64,000 nucleotides of DNA. Source: Candidatus Oscillochloris fontis (GTDB lineage: Bacteria; Chloroflexota; Chloroflexia; Chloroflexales; Chloroflexaceae). The notes beneath the pieces are model-generated. The model was not told where the DNA came from. It did not search any database and was given only the letters and a program-made list of their open reading frames with translations. Location: assembly GCF_004138135.1 (NCBI RefSeq), contig NZ_RYFD01000001.1, positions 209,008 to 273,007 on the forward strand, in the 5' to 3' direction. Positions 55,133 through 63,979 of this stretch are shown piece by piece. A program made the position numbers and the translations under genes. The first letter of the stretch is position 1, and every line of letters begins with the position of its first letter.

Positions 55133-55280
55133 AGGGCATGTGCAAAGTTCTTGGGGCTGCGCCCCAAACCCCAATTTTTGTGGTGTTTTGGCGACGTAGC
55201 CGCCAAAACACCACAAAAAAGATTTTCGGGGGTAGGAAGTCGCCCCCGATTCCCATCGGAGGTGACTTTGCTCAAACCCT
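55133..55280. repeat. Palindromic element with GGGCATGTGC end and GGCGGC hairpin
   Basis: It begins AGGGCATGTGCAAAG and ends with a decayed inverse (GACTTTGCTCAAACCCT). Inside are CTTGGGGCTGCGCCCCAA, a 21-bp hairpin (55175-55219, one mismatch) of the GGCGGC core family, and a CGGGGG / CCCCCG pair. It fills the gap between the 673-residue protein's end and the HEAT gene's start and may end the former's transcript. Confidence 0.8.
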
Positions 55281-55296
55281 GAAACTAGGGGTTGCA

Positions 55297-57318
55297 CTAC
55301 TCGTCGTCGTCGCTATAACGTCCGAAACGGCGGCGCGTAGGCTGAAGGTCTTCCTCTTCCACTACCTCCTCGGGCGTATTGTCCTCATCACGCGGGGCCG
55401 GGGTAAAGAGGTAGCGCCCATCGGCATGGTTACTGAAGGGATCACTATGCGCCAGCAACTGTTCGAGCAAGCTGCGTGAACCCGGACGTAACACATTGAA
55501 TGCCAGCAGCAGGTCGTCCATCGCGAGCAGATAGCGTGGCTCACTGCGACTCCCCACCTGTTCGCCCATCACCTCAAAGACATGTTCGAGTACCACCTCA
55601 GACTTGCGTCGCTCGCCCATTGGCAGCGACTTGAGGTTCTTCAGCCGCCCATAGCGCGTCTGGCTCGGTACCTGATCGGCATCCACCGCACAGAAGTAGC
55701 TCATGTTAGCGAAGGCGAACTTGTTCTTCTTCTCATCCAAGGTGAGCAAGCGGTCACTCGATTCAGCCGCTTCCTCATAGCTGATCGTGAAGAGGTTCGG
55801 CTCGGCACCCCGGCTGATGGTGATCATCGCGCCGGGCACCAGATGATCGCGGAAGTACTCCTCAAGACCCTGGAGCCAGCCTCCACGGTTGCCGGTGGGG
55901 TAGCGCACCTCTACGAGGTAGGAGGTGTAGTGCTGGGGCGAATCGAAGCGCAACACCGCGCTGCGCTGATCGGGCAGCATCGGGGTTGGTATGAGAGCGG
56001 CAATACTCGCATCAAACGGCAGTACCCCATACTCCCACTCAAAGAAGGTGAGTAGGCGGGTGATGCTCCCAGTGCTATGGATCGCCTCGGCACTCTGCAA
56101 TTCGAGGCTGTTATCAGCGCCTTCCACCAAGTACGAGGTGATCTGGCCCATTTCGGCTGCCTTCACCCGCTTACCGCCAATTGGTGGCAAGCCCTTGGTA
56201 GACCAGAGCCGGGCACCTTCAACGCCGACAAACTCAAAGTCCTTCTCACGATGCAGCCGATAGTTGAGTGAGAAACGGAACCCCTCATAATCCGCTTGGC
56301 GCGGCAAATGATGGTACAGATCGGCAATGATCTCGGTATCCAGCAGCGGCTCGTTGCGCTCCAAGATATAGTCGCGGATGCGGCGTAGATCATTCTTGCC
56401 CAGGTTCGTGACACTGGCCTCAGGGTAGTAACTTCGGCCAAAGCTGACGATCCGGCGCAGCGTGTCCTGATCCAGACGATGAACCAGAATCTGCTCCAAA
56501 CGCTCGCCCTGATCCGCAAGAATCTGCTCAACCGGCAGGCTTAGATTGATCGTCAAGCCCTCAGGCAGGCTCACCAAGCTATTCCGCTCACTCGTAGTTT
56601 CACGGCTTGGCTTACTCGGTACCGGGGCTGGCTCCGGCTCAGCGGCCACCGGCTCTGGTTTGGTTGGTACCACCTCAACCACCACCGGCTCGACGACCAC
56701 CGGCTCCGGCTCGACGACCACCGGCTCCGGCTCGACGGCCACCGGCTCTGGCTCAGCGGCCACCGGCTCAACCACCACCGGCTCTGGCTCGGCTACAAAC
56801 TCCGGTGATACCGGGACAGCCGTCACCATACTGGCATGGCCCATGGCCTCCATTGGCACCGCAGTCATGGGAGCCATCCCCGCCTGCACCTGCCAATAGT
56901 CGGAGATAAAGACCGGCTCTACCGTCGTAATCGCTGGCCGCGAAGTCGAGACCACTACACTAATATCATCCACCGGCAAGGGATGCTCAGGATCGTGGAG
57001 GCGCTGCTTGAAGGAGTGGGTATCCACCATTGAGCGCGGCACATACATGCCCTGACGTGACGTAATGAAGAGAACCCCCTGCTCCGTCACTTCACGGGTA
57101 AAGACCTGATCATTCACCGTCAGCGCGGCATCAATATCGGCAGCAATCTCGTTCCGGTCACGCCGATACTTCCCCGACAGAAACTCGGCGAGATTATCAA
57201 GCGATTGCCGGATTGGCGCATCAACCGCAAAGAGCGCGCCCTGCGTCGTCATCAACTGAAAGACCTCTGCGGCTAATTCCTGCTGACTCGCGCTGCCCTG
57301 AAACGAGGCGACTGTCAT
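55297..57318 (-). CDS. Unknown 673-residue protein with Glu/Pro/Val repeat linker
   Basis: I do not recognise this protein. Residues about 1-110 form a helical N-terminal domain (LAAEVFQLMTTQGALFAVDA, LTVNDQVFTREV) that could be a winged-helix or HARE-like domain. A linker at about 175-245 repeats VVVEPEP and VAAEPEP units. The rest (about 260-655) is a large folded region with conserved-looking blocks (SFGRSYYPEASVTNLGKNDL, YHHLPRQADYEGFRFSLNYR, PRYLLAMDDLLLAFNVL). The acidic C-terminus ends EEVVEEEDLQPTRRRFGRYSDDDE-like. No transmembrane segment. Its start overlaps the stop of a 49-residue gene (57315-57464). It is probably cytoplasmic; the N-terminal domain hints at nucleic-acid binding, which is a guess. 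Confidence 0.7.
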   Translation of the reverse strand: MTVASFQGSASQQELAAEVFQLMTTQGALFAVDAPIRQSLDNLAEFLSGKYRRDRNEIAADIDAALTVNDQVFTREVTEQGVLFITSRQGMYVPRSMVDTHSFKQRLHDPEHPLPVDDISVVVSTSRPAITTVEPVFISDYWQVQAGMAPMTAVPMEAMGHASMVTAVPVSPEFVAEPEPVVVEPVAAEPEPVAVEPEPVVVEPEPVVVEPVVVEVVPTKPEPVAAEPEPAPVPSKPSRETTSERNSLVSLPEGLTINLSLPVEQILADQGERLEQILVHRLDQDTLRRIVSFGRSYYPEASVTNLGKNDLRRIRDYILERNEPLLDTEIIADLYHHLPRQADYEGFRFSLNYRLHREKDFEFVGVEGARLWSTKGLPPIGGKRVKAAEMGQITSYLVEGADNSLELQSAEAIHSTGSITRLLTFFEWEYGVLPFDASIAALIPTPMLPDQRSAVLRFDSPQHYTSYLVEVRYPTGNRGGWLQGLEEYFRDHLVPGAMITISRGAEPNLFTISYEEAAESSDRLLTLDEKKNKFAFANMSYFCAVDADQVPSQTRYGRLKNLKSLPMGERRKSEVVLEHVFEVMGEQVGSRSEPRYLLAMDDLLLAFNVLRPGSRSLLEQLLAHSDPFSNHADGRYLFTPAPRDEDNTPEEVVEEEDLQPTRRRFGRYSDDDE

Positions 57319-57464
57319 TCGCTATCCTCCGTCACCGACTTGCTAAGGATCTGGAGATACTGAATCAATACCTCCCGGATGTCTTTCGGCTCGCCACTGG
57401 AGCGTAGCCACTGGAGCAGTTTATCAAGTGATGTCTCACCAAAGACGATTAGTTTCGCGTCCAT
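57315..57464 (-). CDS. 49-residue small protein translationally coupled to the next gene
   Basis: A short frame from ATG at 57464 to TGA at 57315, too short for most gene finders. The TGA overlaps the ATG of the 673-residue protein as ATGA. The protein is mostly helical and acidic (TSLDKLLQWLRSSGEPKDIR, then EVLIQYLQIL), with leucines at a regular spacing. A GGGG-containing stretch before the ATG may serve as ribosome-binding site. It could be a small partner of the following protein. I do not recognise a family. Confidence 0.6.
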   Translation of the reverse strand: MDAKLIVFGETSLDKLLQWLRSSGEPKDIREVLIQYLQILSKSVTEDSE

Positions 57465-57593
57465 AGTACCCCGCTCAAAACAGCACGAAGCCGAGAGACA
57501 CGTTGTCTCTCCGCTTACCTGGTAGCGAACATGCCCAACCTTGGCGAATTATAGCATTGCGTTCTTGTCTGTGCAACTAGCCGAGGGGGTTGT

Positions 57594-57679
57594 AGGGCAT
57601 GTGCAACGTCCTTGGGGCTACGCCCCAACCCTCAATTTTTGGTGTTGTTTGGCGGCGAAGCCGCCAAACAACACCAACC
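57594..57679. repeat. Half palindromic element with GGGCATGTGC end and perfect 18-bp hairpin
   Basis: It begins AGGGCATGTGCAACGTC, includes CTTGGGGCTACGCCCCAA, and ends in a perfect hairpin (57639-57677) with arms TTGGTGTTGTTTGGCGGC and its inverse around GAA. The right end is missing. The hairpin lies two bases after the ROK gene's stop on the minus strand, so it probably works as its terminator. Confidence 0.78.
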
Positions 57680-58647
57680 TAATCAACCAAACTATCGAGC
57701 GCTAACGCCACTGCCCCCATCGTCACGCTATCTGGGCCAAGAGTAGAGGCAACAACTGGGATAGGCTGGACAAATTGGGGGGTGACGCAACTGTGCATCT
57801 TATCGCCAATCGCCTGAACAAACGACTCGCCACCCATACGTACCACAATCCCGCCTAGAACGATCATCTCTGGGTCGAGGAGTGCGACAATCTGGGCGCA
57901 ACGAGTGGCGATGAGTTCGACTGTCTCATGAACCACCTGTTGGCCTGCCGGATGGTTGCTGAAGATGTCAGCGAGGTTCTCAGTCTCTAAGCCGAGGCTC
58001 TTGGCGCGCCGCAAGAGGGCACGGATGGAGACCAGTTCCTCCAATGTCTCTGGGCGGCCTGTGCCATCCCAACCCCGGCCCACCACTGCATGGCCAATCT
58101 CACCGGCGGTTGAGGTTGCACCGTGATAGAGGCGGCCATTCAGTACCGCACCACCACCCACACCACTGCTCAGGTGCATATAGAAGACATGCTGGCAATC
58201 TTTGGCCGCACCAAACATCGCTTCGCCAAGCGCAATTAGGTTCGCATCATTGTCAATCAGCGTCACCGTATCAAACGCCTGCTCAAAACGTTCCTGAAGC
58301 GGGTAGTTCTCCCAGCCCTCCATACGCGGAGCGAGACGGATGACCCCACGGCGCAGATCAATCGGGCCACCAAAACCAACCCCGACCCGCACCAAACGAT
58401 CCGCTGTAATGTCGGCTTGCTTGAGGAGGCCACGCGCCATACCGATTGCATGTTCGACAATCGCATCCGGTTCTGTCTGTTTGATCTCGGCATCGCTACT
58501 GATGATGGTGCTGTGCGCCAGATCAACCAGTGCGGTTCGTAGGCCATAACTGCCGAGATCGACACCCAAGATATAGCCCTGACTGCCTAGCAACCCGCCA
58601 CGATTGTGCGACAGGCGCTCCCTGATCAGCGTATGCAGATCGGTCAT
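57679..58647 (-). CDS. ROK-family sugar kinase or regulator-like protein without zinc cysteines
   Basis: A 322-residue protein of the ROK family. The ATP-site opening GVDLGSYGLRTALVDL lies near residue 29, the catalytic-Asp block IDNDANLIALGEA near 131 (Asp in NDAN), SSGVGGGAVLNGRLYHG near 160 and GEIGHAVV near 184. After GH most ROK enzymes have a zinc-binding C-x-C-G-x2-G-C block; here that block reads GRGWDGTGRPETLEE, without any Cys. There is no DNA-binding domain at the N-terminus. It is probably a sugar kinase such as glucokinase, using ATP, but the absence of the zinc site makes the substrate uncertain. Confidence 0.85.
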   Translation of the reverse strand: MTDLHTLIRERLSHNRGGLLGSQGYILGVDLGSYGLRTALVDLAHSTIISSDAEIKQTEPDAIVEHAIGMARGLLKQADITADRLVRVGVGFGGPIDLRRGVIRLAPRMEGWENYPLQERFEQAFDTVTLIDNDANLIALGEAMFGAAKDCQHVFYMHLSSGVGGGAVLNGRLYHGATSTAGEIGHAVVGRGWDGTGRPETLEELVSIRALLRRAKSLGLETENLADIFSNHPAGQQVVHETVELIATRCAQIVALLDPEMIVLGGIVVRMGGESFVQAIGDKMHSCVTPQFVQPIPVVASTLGPDSVTMGAVALALDSLVD

Positions 58648-58758
58648 AGAGGTCTCCTTTCAGGTTCTTGGGGCATGCGATGCGATCCGAACCCCAGAGG
58701 TATGGTGGGTGTGGGGCGTTCGAAAGCCTGGGTAAACCAGCCTTGTTGTGTGTGTGGA

Positions 58759-60423
58759 TTATAGCATAGGTTCATCGGGTGTCTTCTTCACCCCACGTTT
58801 TAGATCAATAACTGCCAGCCCACAACCAATAACGATCCCGATGCCGCCGAGCAGGTTGGTTGGCCATGGACTCGGTGCTTGGGAGGCTACCGGCTCTGGT
58901 CGCACGGCCTGTGTGGGCTTGGGGCTTGGTTGTTGCTGCTGGATGGGGGCGCTGGGTATCCCACGGTAGGGCGGGCTTGGGGTGTGTTGCACGGCTAACA
59001 GTTGTGCAGGCGGAGCAATTATGGTGACGCTGGTTGGTGGCAGCGCTGACTGGGTGGGTTCAGCTTGTCCCGTTACGTTGTTCAGGATCACGATGGTCGC
59101 TTTGGGTGTCCGCGTGGCGGTCGGCTCGCGGGTGGCGGTGGGCGTTCGCGTGGCGGTCGGCTCGCGGGTGGCGGTGGGTGTCCGCGTGGCGGTCGGCTCG
59201 CGGGTGGCGGTGGGTGTCCGCGTGGTGGTTGGCTCGCGGGTGGCGGTGGGTGTCCGCGTGGCGGTCGGCTCGCGGGTGGCGGTGGGGCTGTACGTGGCCG
59301 TCGTGGTGGGGCTAGGGCTTGGTATCGCGGTGGGGGTGGGTAAGGGATTTGGCGCATTGGGCGAGGGCGTATCATTAATCACCCAATTGCCATCGGGTTG
59401 CAGGGCATAGACCTGACTGGCTCCCATGGGCGGATAGCTCACAACTTCGCTTATGAGCATACCACTGGCACTATAGAGCGCAAGACTGGCTCCATCATTG
59501 GGCAAGAAGCCCTTGGTGAAACTCAACACCACCCGTTCTCCGGGTGCGAGGATCGTTTCAGGAATAGAGCGCGTACTTGTCTGTGTAGAGCTTCGCTGCA
59601 CCGACCAATCCAGCATCAGGATTGGTTCTTCCCCCAGATTGATGATCTCGATCCATTCGGGATCGCTGGCGGCCGCAATCTCGTGAATCTGGATACTCCC
59701 CCAGCGAATGTCGGGGGTTGGTGAGGGGCTAGGCGTGGCACTCGGTGCAGGCGTCGGCGTGGCACTCGGTGCAGGCGTCGGCGTGGCACTCGGTGCAGGC
59801 GTCGGCGTGGTACTCGGTGCAGGTGTCGGCGTGGCACTCGGTGCAGGCGTTGGCGTGGCACTCGGTGCAGGCGTTGGCGTGGCACTCGGTGCAGGCGTCG
59901 GCGTGGCACTCGGTGCAGGCGTCGGCGTGAAGGTGACCGTCATCGTCGGGATGAGCGTTGCGGTCGGTGTGGGATCAAGCGGGCTATTGGGCTGACCCAT
60001 GCTCGGCGGCATCCACTCCCAGATCGCACCCGCATCGGGCATCCGCGCCAGCGCCAGATCAAGTTGGGCAGCATGGTAGGTGTATCTATCAATCACCACA
60101 CCCTGCGGATCGAGCAGTTGAAGCGTATCGCCATCGCGATTGAGGATATTCGCTGCCCATGTAAAGACCAGACGCTCCCCTGGCGCAATGATCATACCAG
60201 CCGGAAGCACCAAGCCGGGCTTACCGACGGCCTGATCATCAATCTGCCAGCCACTCAGATCAACTGGTACTGCACCGCCATTCAGAATCTCGACCCATTC
60301 ATTACCGAAACTCGGATCGGGCATAAATTCATTGATCAGGATCGGATGATCGGATGCGTGAACCAGCGGGTGGAGGCAGAGAGTCAGCCCCAGCATGAGC
60401 AACAAGAGCGCAGCATAACGCAC
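58759..60423 (-). CDS. Surface protein with two lamin-tail domains and Thr/Pro repeat linkers
   Basis: A 554-residue exported protein. A signal peptide ([22 protein letters not shown]) is followed by lamin-tail domain 1 at about 28-140 ([20 protein letters not shown]), a linker of eight or so TPTPAPSA units at about 165-235, lamin-tail domain 2 at about 240-350 ([20 protein letters not shown]), a second linker of [12 protein letters not shown] units at about 370-450 and a C-terminal membrane segment ([18 protein letters not shown]) with a basic tail. The start is GTG at 60423, eight bases after GGAGG. The layout suits a wall-spanning, membrane-anchored adhesin-like protein; the binding partner is not known. 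The linker repeats are 24-base and 36-base tandem repeats in the DNA. Confidence 0.85.
   Translation of the reverse strand: MRYAALLLLMLGLTLCLHPLVHASDHPILINEFMPDPSFGNEWVEILNGGAVPVDLSGWQIDDQAVGKPGLVLPAGMIIAPGERLVFTWAANILNRDGDTLQLLDPQGVVIDRYTYHAAQLDLALARMPDAGAIWEWMPPSMGQPNSPLDPTPTATLIPTMTVTFTPTPAPSATPTPAPSATPTPAPSATPTPAPSATPTPAPSTTPTPAPSATPTPAPSATPTPAPSATPSPSPTPDIRWGSIQIHEIAAASDPEWIEIINLGEEPILMLDWSVQRSSTQTSTRSIPETILAPGERVVLSFTKGFLPNDGASLALYSASGMLISEVVSYPPMGASQVYALQPDGNWVINDTPSPNAPNPLPTPTAIPSPSPTTTATYSPTATREPTATRTPTATREPTTTRTPTATREPTATRTPTATREPTATRTPTATREPTATRTPKATIVILNNVTGQAEPTQSALPPTSVTIIAPPAQLLAVQHTPSPPYRGIPSAPIQQQQPSPKPTQAVRPEPVASQAPSPWPTNLLGGIGIVIGCGLAVIDLKRGVKKTPDEPML
59725..59935 (-). repeat. 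24-base tandem repeats coding TPTPAPSA units
   Basis: About eight copies of a unit containing GGCGTGGCACTCGGTGCAGG run through this part of the lamin-tail protein gene. One copy has a Thr-coding change (GTACTC). A second array with 36-base units (GGCGTTCGCGTGGCGG type) covers about 59100-59285. Both keep the frame when unit number changes. Confidence 0.85.
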
Positions 60424-60505
60424 GGCATAGCCTCCTTCGTCGTGTCGGAGCGATGCTTCGCCACTATACTAGCTATACCGTGCGAAGGAGGAAAAAGGTT
60501 TGGTT

Positions 60506-61567
60506 CTACGGGCCAACATTTACTGTGGAGGGTGTGGGTTGCTCAATCGGCCAGCCGAGGTTGCCACTTGCTCGCACCATCAACTTGAGGCCGGTGGCAT
60601 CACGCGGCACATCAAAGATGATCGGCACACTGCGCATCCCGCTCTGGGCTGCGAGGCGTTCTTCTAACGCCAGATCACCATACTGGCCACGGGGATAGAG
60701 GCTGAGGTAGGTGCTTGAAGCATTCGGAAGGGGACTAAAACTGCGGCCACGCGCATCAACCAAGGTGAAGAGATCGAGCGGAATCAGGCGCGCCTCAGCA
60801 CTATTATTCGCCACCGCCATCAGCACCAACACGAAGCGCCCGGAGGGCTGGAGTTCGCCAATACTTGTATCGAACACCAGACTATAGTCGGGGCGCAGCA
60901 GGGTCGTACTCCAGCCATCAGCCTCCACTACCATCCCCAACGGCAAACTGGTTGGTGGGGTCGGGCTAGGCGCGGGCAGCGTTGGCGGAAGGGGCGGACG
61001 GGTTGGGGGCGTGGACGGGATTGGCGGTGCGGCGGTAGGTATGAGCGTCGGCAGAGGGCTAGGGCTAGGATCAACTTGAAGAATGGCGGTGGGTTGAGTG
61101 GGCTGCGTTGCAACTGGTTGGGCAACACCCCATTGATGTATGCCGAAGAGCGCAATGATCCCCAACAGTAGCAGCACGATCACCACGAGTGCCAACCGAT
61201 TGAGCAGCGGGAAGTGGGGCGTGTGCGGGCCAACAGGTTGCTCCGGTGCTGCGGGGGGCGCGGTGGGTGTAGGTGTAGGTGTCAGTGGTGGAGGAACTGC
61301 TTCGGGTGGTGGTGCGAGTTGTGCCAGCCGTTGGCGGGCTTGGAGGTGCTGTGGATCGAGCGCGAGCACCTGTTCGAGCGCCCGGCGCTGCTCATCATCA
61401 TCGGCGGCGACCTTGGCTAAGCCCAACCAGACCCGCACATCGGTAGGATAGACACGGCTCATCGCCAGAAAGAGATCGCGGGCAGCCCCACGACGACCCG
61501 CACGAGCGGCGGCGACGCCACTCCGCAGGAGCGCTTCGAGTTGTGGTTTGGTGGTTTGGTCGGTCAC
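60506..61567 (-). CDS. TPR-like protein with one membrane segment and outer beta domain
   Basis: About 353 residues. The N-terminal part (residues about 8-85) holds TPR-like helices (LLRSGVAAARAGRRGAARDL, LGLAKVAADDDEQRRALEQVL) in the cytoplasm. A Pro/Thr linker leads to a transmembrane segment (NRLALVVIVLLLLGIIALF) near 135, then a Thr/Pro linker outside and a C-terminal beta domain (LQPSGRFVLVLMAVANNSAEA, VDARGRSFSP) like DUF4352/telomeric-repeat-like bacterial Ig folds. I chose GTG at 61567, since the longer frame would start inside a hairpin (61585-61612). It is a paralogue of the next upstream gene and lies just after it, so the two probably work together. Confidence 0.65.
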   Translation of the reverse strand: MTDQTTKPQLEALLRSGVAAARAGRRGAARDLFLAMSRVYPTDVRVWLGLAKVAADDDEQRRALEQVLALDPQHLQARQRLAQLAPPPEAVPPPLTPTPTPTAPPAAPEQPVGPHTPHFPLLNRLALVVIVLLLLGIIALFGIHQWGVAQPVATQPTQPTAILQVDPSPSPLPTLIPTAAPPIPSTPPTRPPLPPTLPAPSPTPPTSLPLGMVVEADGWSTTLLRPDYSLVFDTSIGELQPSGRFVLVLMAVANNSAEARLIPLDLFTLVDARGRSFSPLPNASSTYLSLYPRGQYGDLALEERLAAQSGMRSVPIIFDVPRDATGLKLMVRASGNLGWPIEQPTPSTVNVGP

Positions 61568-61584
61568 AGGGGGCAACACATATA

Positions 61585-61612
61585 CGTGGGGAGATCGCGT
61601 GATCCCCCCACG
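61585..61612 (-). terminator. Hairpin between the two paralogous TPR/TM genes
   Basis: Arms CGTGGGGAGATC and GATCCCCCCACG surround GCGT with one mismatch. On the minus strand it begins 12 bases after the stop of the upstream paralogue. There is no T-run, so it may only thin the downstream message. Confidence 0.5.
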
Positions 61613-61624
61613 CACATTGAACGC

Positions 61625-62977
61625 CTACACATTACTCAGAATGAGCCAACCCTGGGCCGGATTGGTGCGGGCAAAGAAGACCAGATTGGTGGCATCGGGT
61701 GCCACATCAAAGATCAGCGCCACACTATAGGTCAAGCCATCGGACGGGATGGGCTGCGAATGGCTCTGGTCGGCATTCACACCTGGAACCACATACGCAT
61801 CCGAGACCTCAGGGCGAGCCTGCCAGATCCGCCCCTGAGCATCCTTGATCACGAAGAAATCGGCTGGGATGGTCTGGGTTGTACCACTGGTATTAGAGAC
61901 AAAGACCAGCACCACCACGAAGCGACCGTTGTTGGATTGAAGCTGCTGGATGGGGCCAACAATCGGTGCGGCATAGGTGGGTTGGTTGAAGTCATAGATC
62001 CAGCCATCGCTCTGGAGTGGAGTGCTGGCCGCCACAATCGCTGGATTGGCCTGCGCAAGATCGCCACCACTCACTGGCGGTGTGGTCGGCTCGTTAACTG
62101 GCTCCGCTGTCGCATCAACAGGGACGTTCGTCGCATCAGACGGCAAGGTTGTTTCGGTCGTGGTCGTCACGCCTGGATCACTACCCAACACCGACGTTGG
62201 CTCCAGACTATCCATGGTAGGTACCAACTGGCTTGTCGGAGGGGCGGCAACCGTGGGTGGTGGTTGTGTTGCCACCTGCGGGCCGGGATCACGGAAGAGG
62301 AAGAAGATCACCAAGAGGCCAATGAGCAGAATACCAACCAATGCCATCAGAATCGCCAGTAGTGGACTGATTCCGCGACGGGCTGGAACGGTATCACTTC
62401 CATCATCATCGTAGAGGCTACTCCGGCGATAGCTACTACTGCTACTGCTACTGCTCCCGCGCCCGGTACTACTACTATTGCTCCCGCGCCCGGTACTACT
62501 ACTTGTCATCACCGGCGAGGGCAGTGCATCATCATCAAGGCTCACTGGGGGCGGAGGTGGCTCATTGCGGCGCACCGGCCCTTCCGAATCAGCCATGACA
62601 TCAGAGAGGTTGTTCAGTTCAGCAAAGGGATCATCATCGTCGCCAAAGGGATCGTCAATCGGTGCTGCGGCTACCGGTGCCGCTACCGGGACTGGAAGTG
62701 GTTCAGGGGTGGGGGCAACAGCAGGGCTGCCGGGAGTGACCCCTAGAGCTTGTAGCCCCTTGATCGCCATTTCGTTGGTCGGATCAATCTCGACCACCCG
62801 TTCGAGAGATGCTTGCCGTTCCTCGCGATTCTCTGCCACACCAGCAAGCCAGAGCCACGCCTGGGCGTTAGCAGGGTCTTGGAGTGTGAGCAGGCGGAAG
62901 AGGTTGCGCGCCTCCTCTTTGTTTCCATCGCGGGCGGCCTCGATCCCAAGTTGCATAAGGCTATCCGGCTCCGCCAT
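61625..62977 (-). CDS. TPR-like protein with one membrane segment and outer beta domain (paralogue)
   Basis: A 450-residue protein with the same layout as the gene downstream. TPR-like helices at about 3-75 (MQLGIEAARDGNKEEARNLF, WLWLAGVAENREERQASLERV), an Ala/Pro linker and a Ser-rich block (TSSSTGRGSNSSSTGRG), basic residues, then a transmembrane segment (LLAILMALVGILLIGLLVIFF) near 215. Outside lie a Thr/Pro linker and a beta domain at about 315-450 (GRFVVVLVFVSNTSGTTQTI, VIKDAQGRIW). The ATG at 62977 follows GGAGGAAGG. The pair may sense or hold something at the envelope; the substrate or partner is not known. Confidence 0.75.
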   Translation of the reverse strand: MAEPDSLMQLGIEAARDGNKEEARNLFRLLTLQDPANAQAWLWLAGVAENREERQASLERVVEIDPTNEMAIKGLQALGVTPGSPAVAPTPEPLPVPVAAPVAAAPIDDPFGDDDDPFAELNNLSDVMADSEGPVRRNEPPPPPVSLDDDALPSPVMTSSSTGRGSNSSSTGRGSSSSSSSSYRRSSLYDDDGSDTVPARRGISPLLAILMALVGILLIGLLVIFFLFRDPGPQVATQPPPTVAAPPTSQLVPTMDSLEPTSVLGSDPGVTTTTETTLPSDATNVPVDATAEPVNEPTTPPVSGGDLAQANPAIVAASTPLQSDGWIYDFNQPTYAAPIVGPIQQLQSNNGRFVVVLVFVSNTSGTTQTIPADFFVIKDAQGRIWQARPEVSDAYVVPGVNADQSHSQPIPSDGLTYSVALIFDVAPDATNLVFFARTNPAQGWLILSNV

Positions 62978-63177
62978 GCGCAGTCCTTCCTCCTACGCCC
63001 ATCGTGGGCAGAGAAGACCAGAGGTTTTTGAACCTAGGCGTCATTTTAGCACACCGCTAAGCAAGGGTCAACACATGCCAAGCGTTCACATCGCACCAAT
63101 ACGGGGCGAATGCATGCCTAACGAATGCAAAGTGCAAAGAGTTTTTTGCTGGGAGGTTACAGTCTATTGTAGATCTA

Positions 63178-63475
63178 TCATTCTGTCACTTCGCTCGTCA
63201 CCTCGCTCGTCACCTCGCCCGGTACTTCGCTCGTTACCTCGCCCGTCACCTCGTCCGTCACCTCGCCCGTCACCTCGCCCGTCACCTCGCCCGTCACCTC
63301 GTCTGTCACCTCGTCTGTCACCTCGTCTGTCACCTCGTCTGTCACCTCGTCTGTCACCTCGTCCGTCACCTTGCCCGGTACTTCGTCCGTCACCTCGTCC
63401 GTCACCTCGTCTGTCACCTCGTCTGTCACCTCGTCTGTCACCTCGTCTGTCACCTCGTCTGTCACCTCGCCCGGT
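63178..63475 (-). repeat. 12-base tandem repeats (GTCACCTCGTCT type) coding the EVTD tail
   Basis: About 24 in-frame copies. Two internal runs are identical or nearly so (TCTGTCACCTCG repeated five times at about 63300-63360 and 63410-63465), separated by variants containing CCCGGTACTTCG. Confidence 0.9.
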
Positions 63476-63732
63476 ACTGGTGGTTGTTCGATCTGATAGA
63501 CGAAACCGGCCTGTTCAGCGATCATCGAGAGTGTCTTTTGAGTGGATCGATGCGGGCGGTGGGTGCCTGTCTCCCACTCGCTAATGGTCTGTTGGCGCAC
63601 TTCGAGTTCATCCGCCATTTGTTGCTGGGTCATACCCATAAACTCCCGCAAGGCCCGAATGCGCTGGGCATCCCATTCCTGACGAACCCGTGTGCGCGGT
63701 TGGGTTGGCGGGTATTGGTATTCGTCACTCAT
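63178..63732 (-). CDS. XRE-family HTH protein with long EVTD tetrapeptide-repeat tail
   Basis: A 184-residue protein. Residues about 22-80 are a Cro/C1-type helix-turn-helix (RIRALREFMGMTQQQMADEL, EVRQQTISEWETGTHRPH) that should bind DNA. From about residue 88 to the end, some 24 copies of a four-residue unit E-V-T-D (with G, S or E at the last place and P at the third in three units) form the tail. It is acidic and could be a strand-turn repeat or a disordered chain. The DNA behind it is a 12-base tandem repeat, so copy number can change without loss of frame. Such tails are unusual for XRE regulators. A target cannot be named. Confidence 0.85.
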   Translation of the reverse strand: MSDEYQYPPTQPRTRVRQEWDAQRIRALREFMGMTQQQMADELEVRQQTISEWETGTHRPHRSTQKTLSMIAEQAGFVYQIEQPPVPGEVTDEVTDEVTDEVTDEVTDEVTDEVTDEVPGKVTDEVTDEVTDEVTDEVTDEVTDEVTGEVTGEVTGEVTDEVTGEVTSEVPGEVTSEVTSEVTE

Positions 63733-63821
63733 TGACTACTCCATCATGCATTGATATTAGGCGCTTATTCCTACACGATCTATTCTAACACGGCAACGGA
63801 TAGTTGCAAGTGGGTATACTC

Positions 63822-63888
63822 AGGGCATGTGCAACGTTCTTGGGGCTGGGCCTCAAACCCCACCGGAGGTGGCTTGGCACATGTTCTA
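63822..63888. repeat. Short palindromic element with GGGCATGTGC ends, lacking the GGCGGC hairpin
   Basis: It begins AGGGCATGTGCAACG and ends GGCACATGTTCT, roughly inverted. CTTGGGGCTGGGCCTCAA is a decayed form of the small hairpin. It fills part of the 250-base stretch upstream of the XRE gene, in which nothing else coding is seen before 63980. Confidence 0.65.
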
Positions 63889-63979
63889 TGGGTATACTAG
63901 ATTCTATGTAAAGGACTATTGAATAGTCCGTAAATTAAGACCTCTTGTGTTCTATCGCCACGTCACTTAGACTGGTGGC

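Noticed and set aside
63178..63475. CRISPR or intergenic satellite
   Set aside because: The 12-base repeats are within an open frame, keep the frame and code a regular peptide tail.
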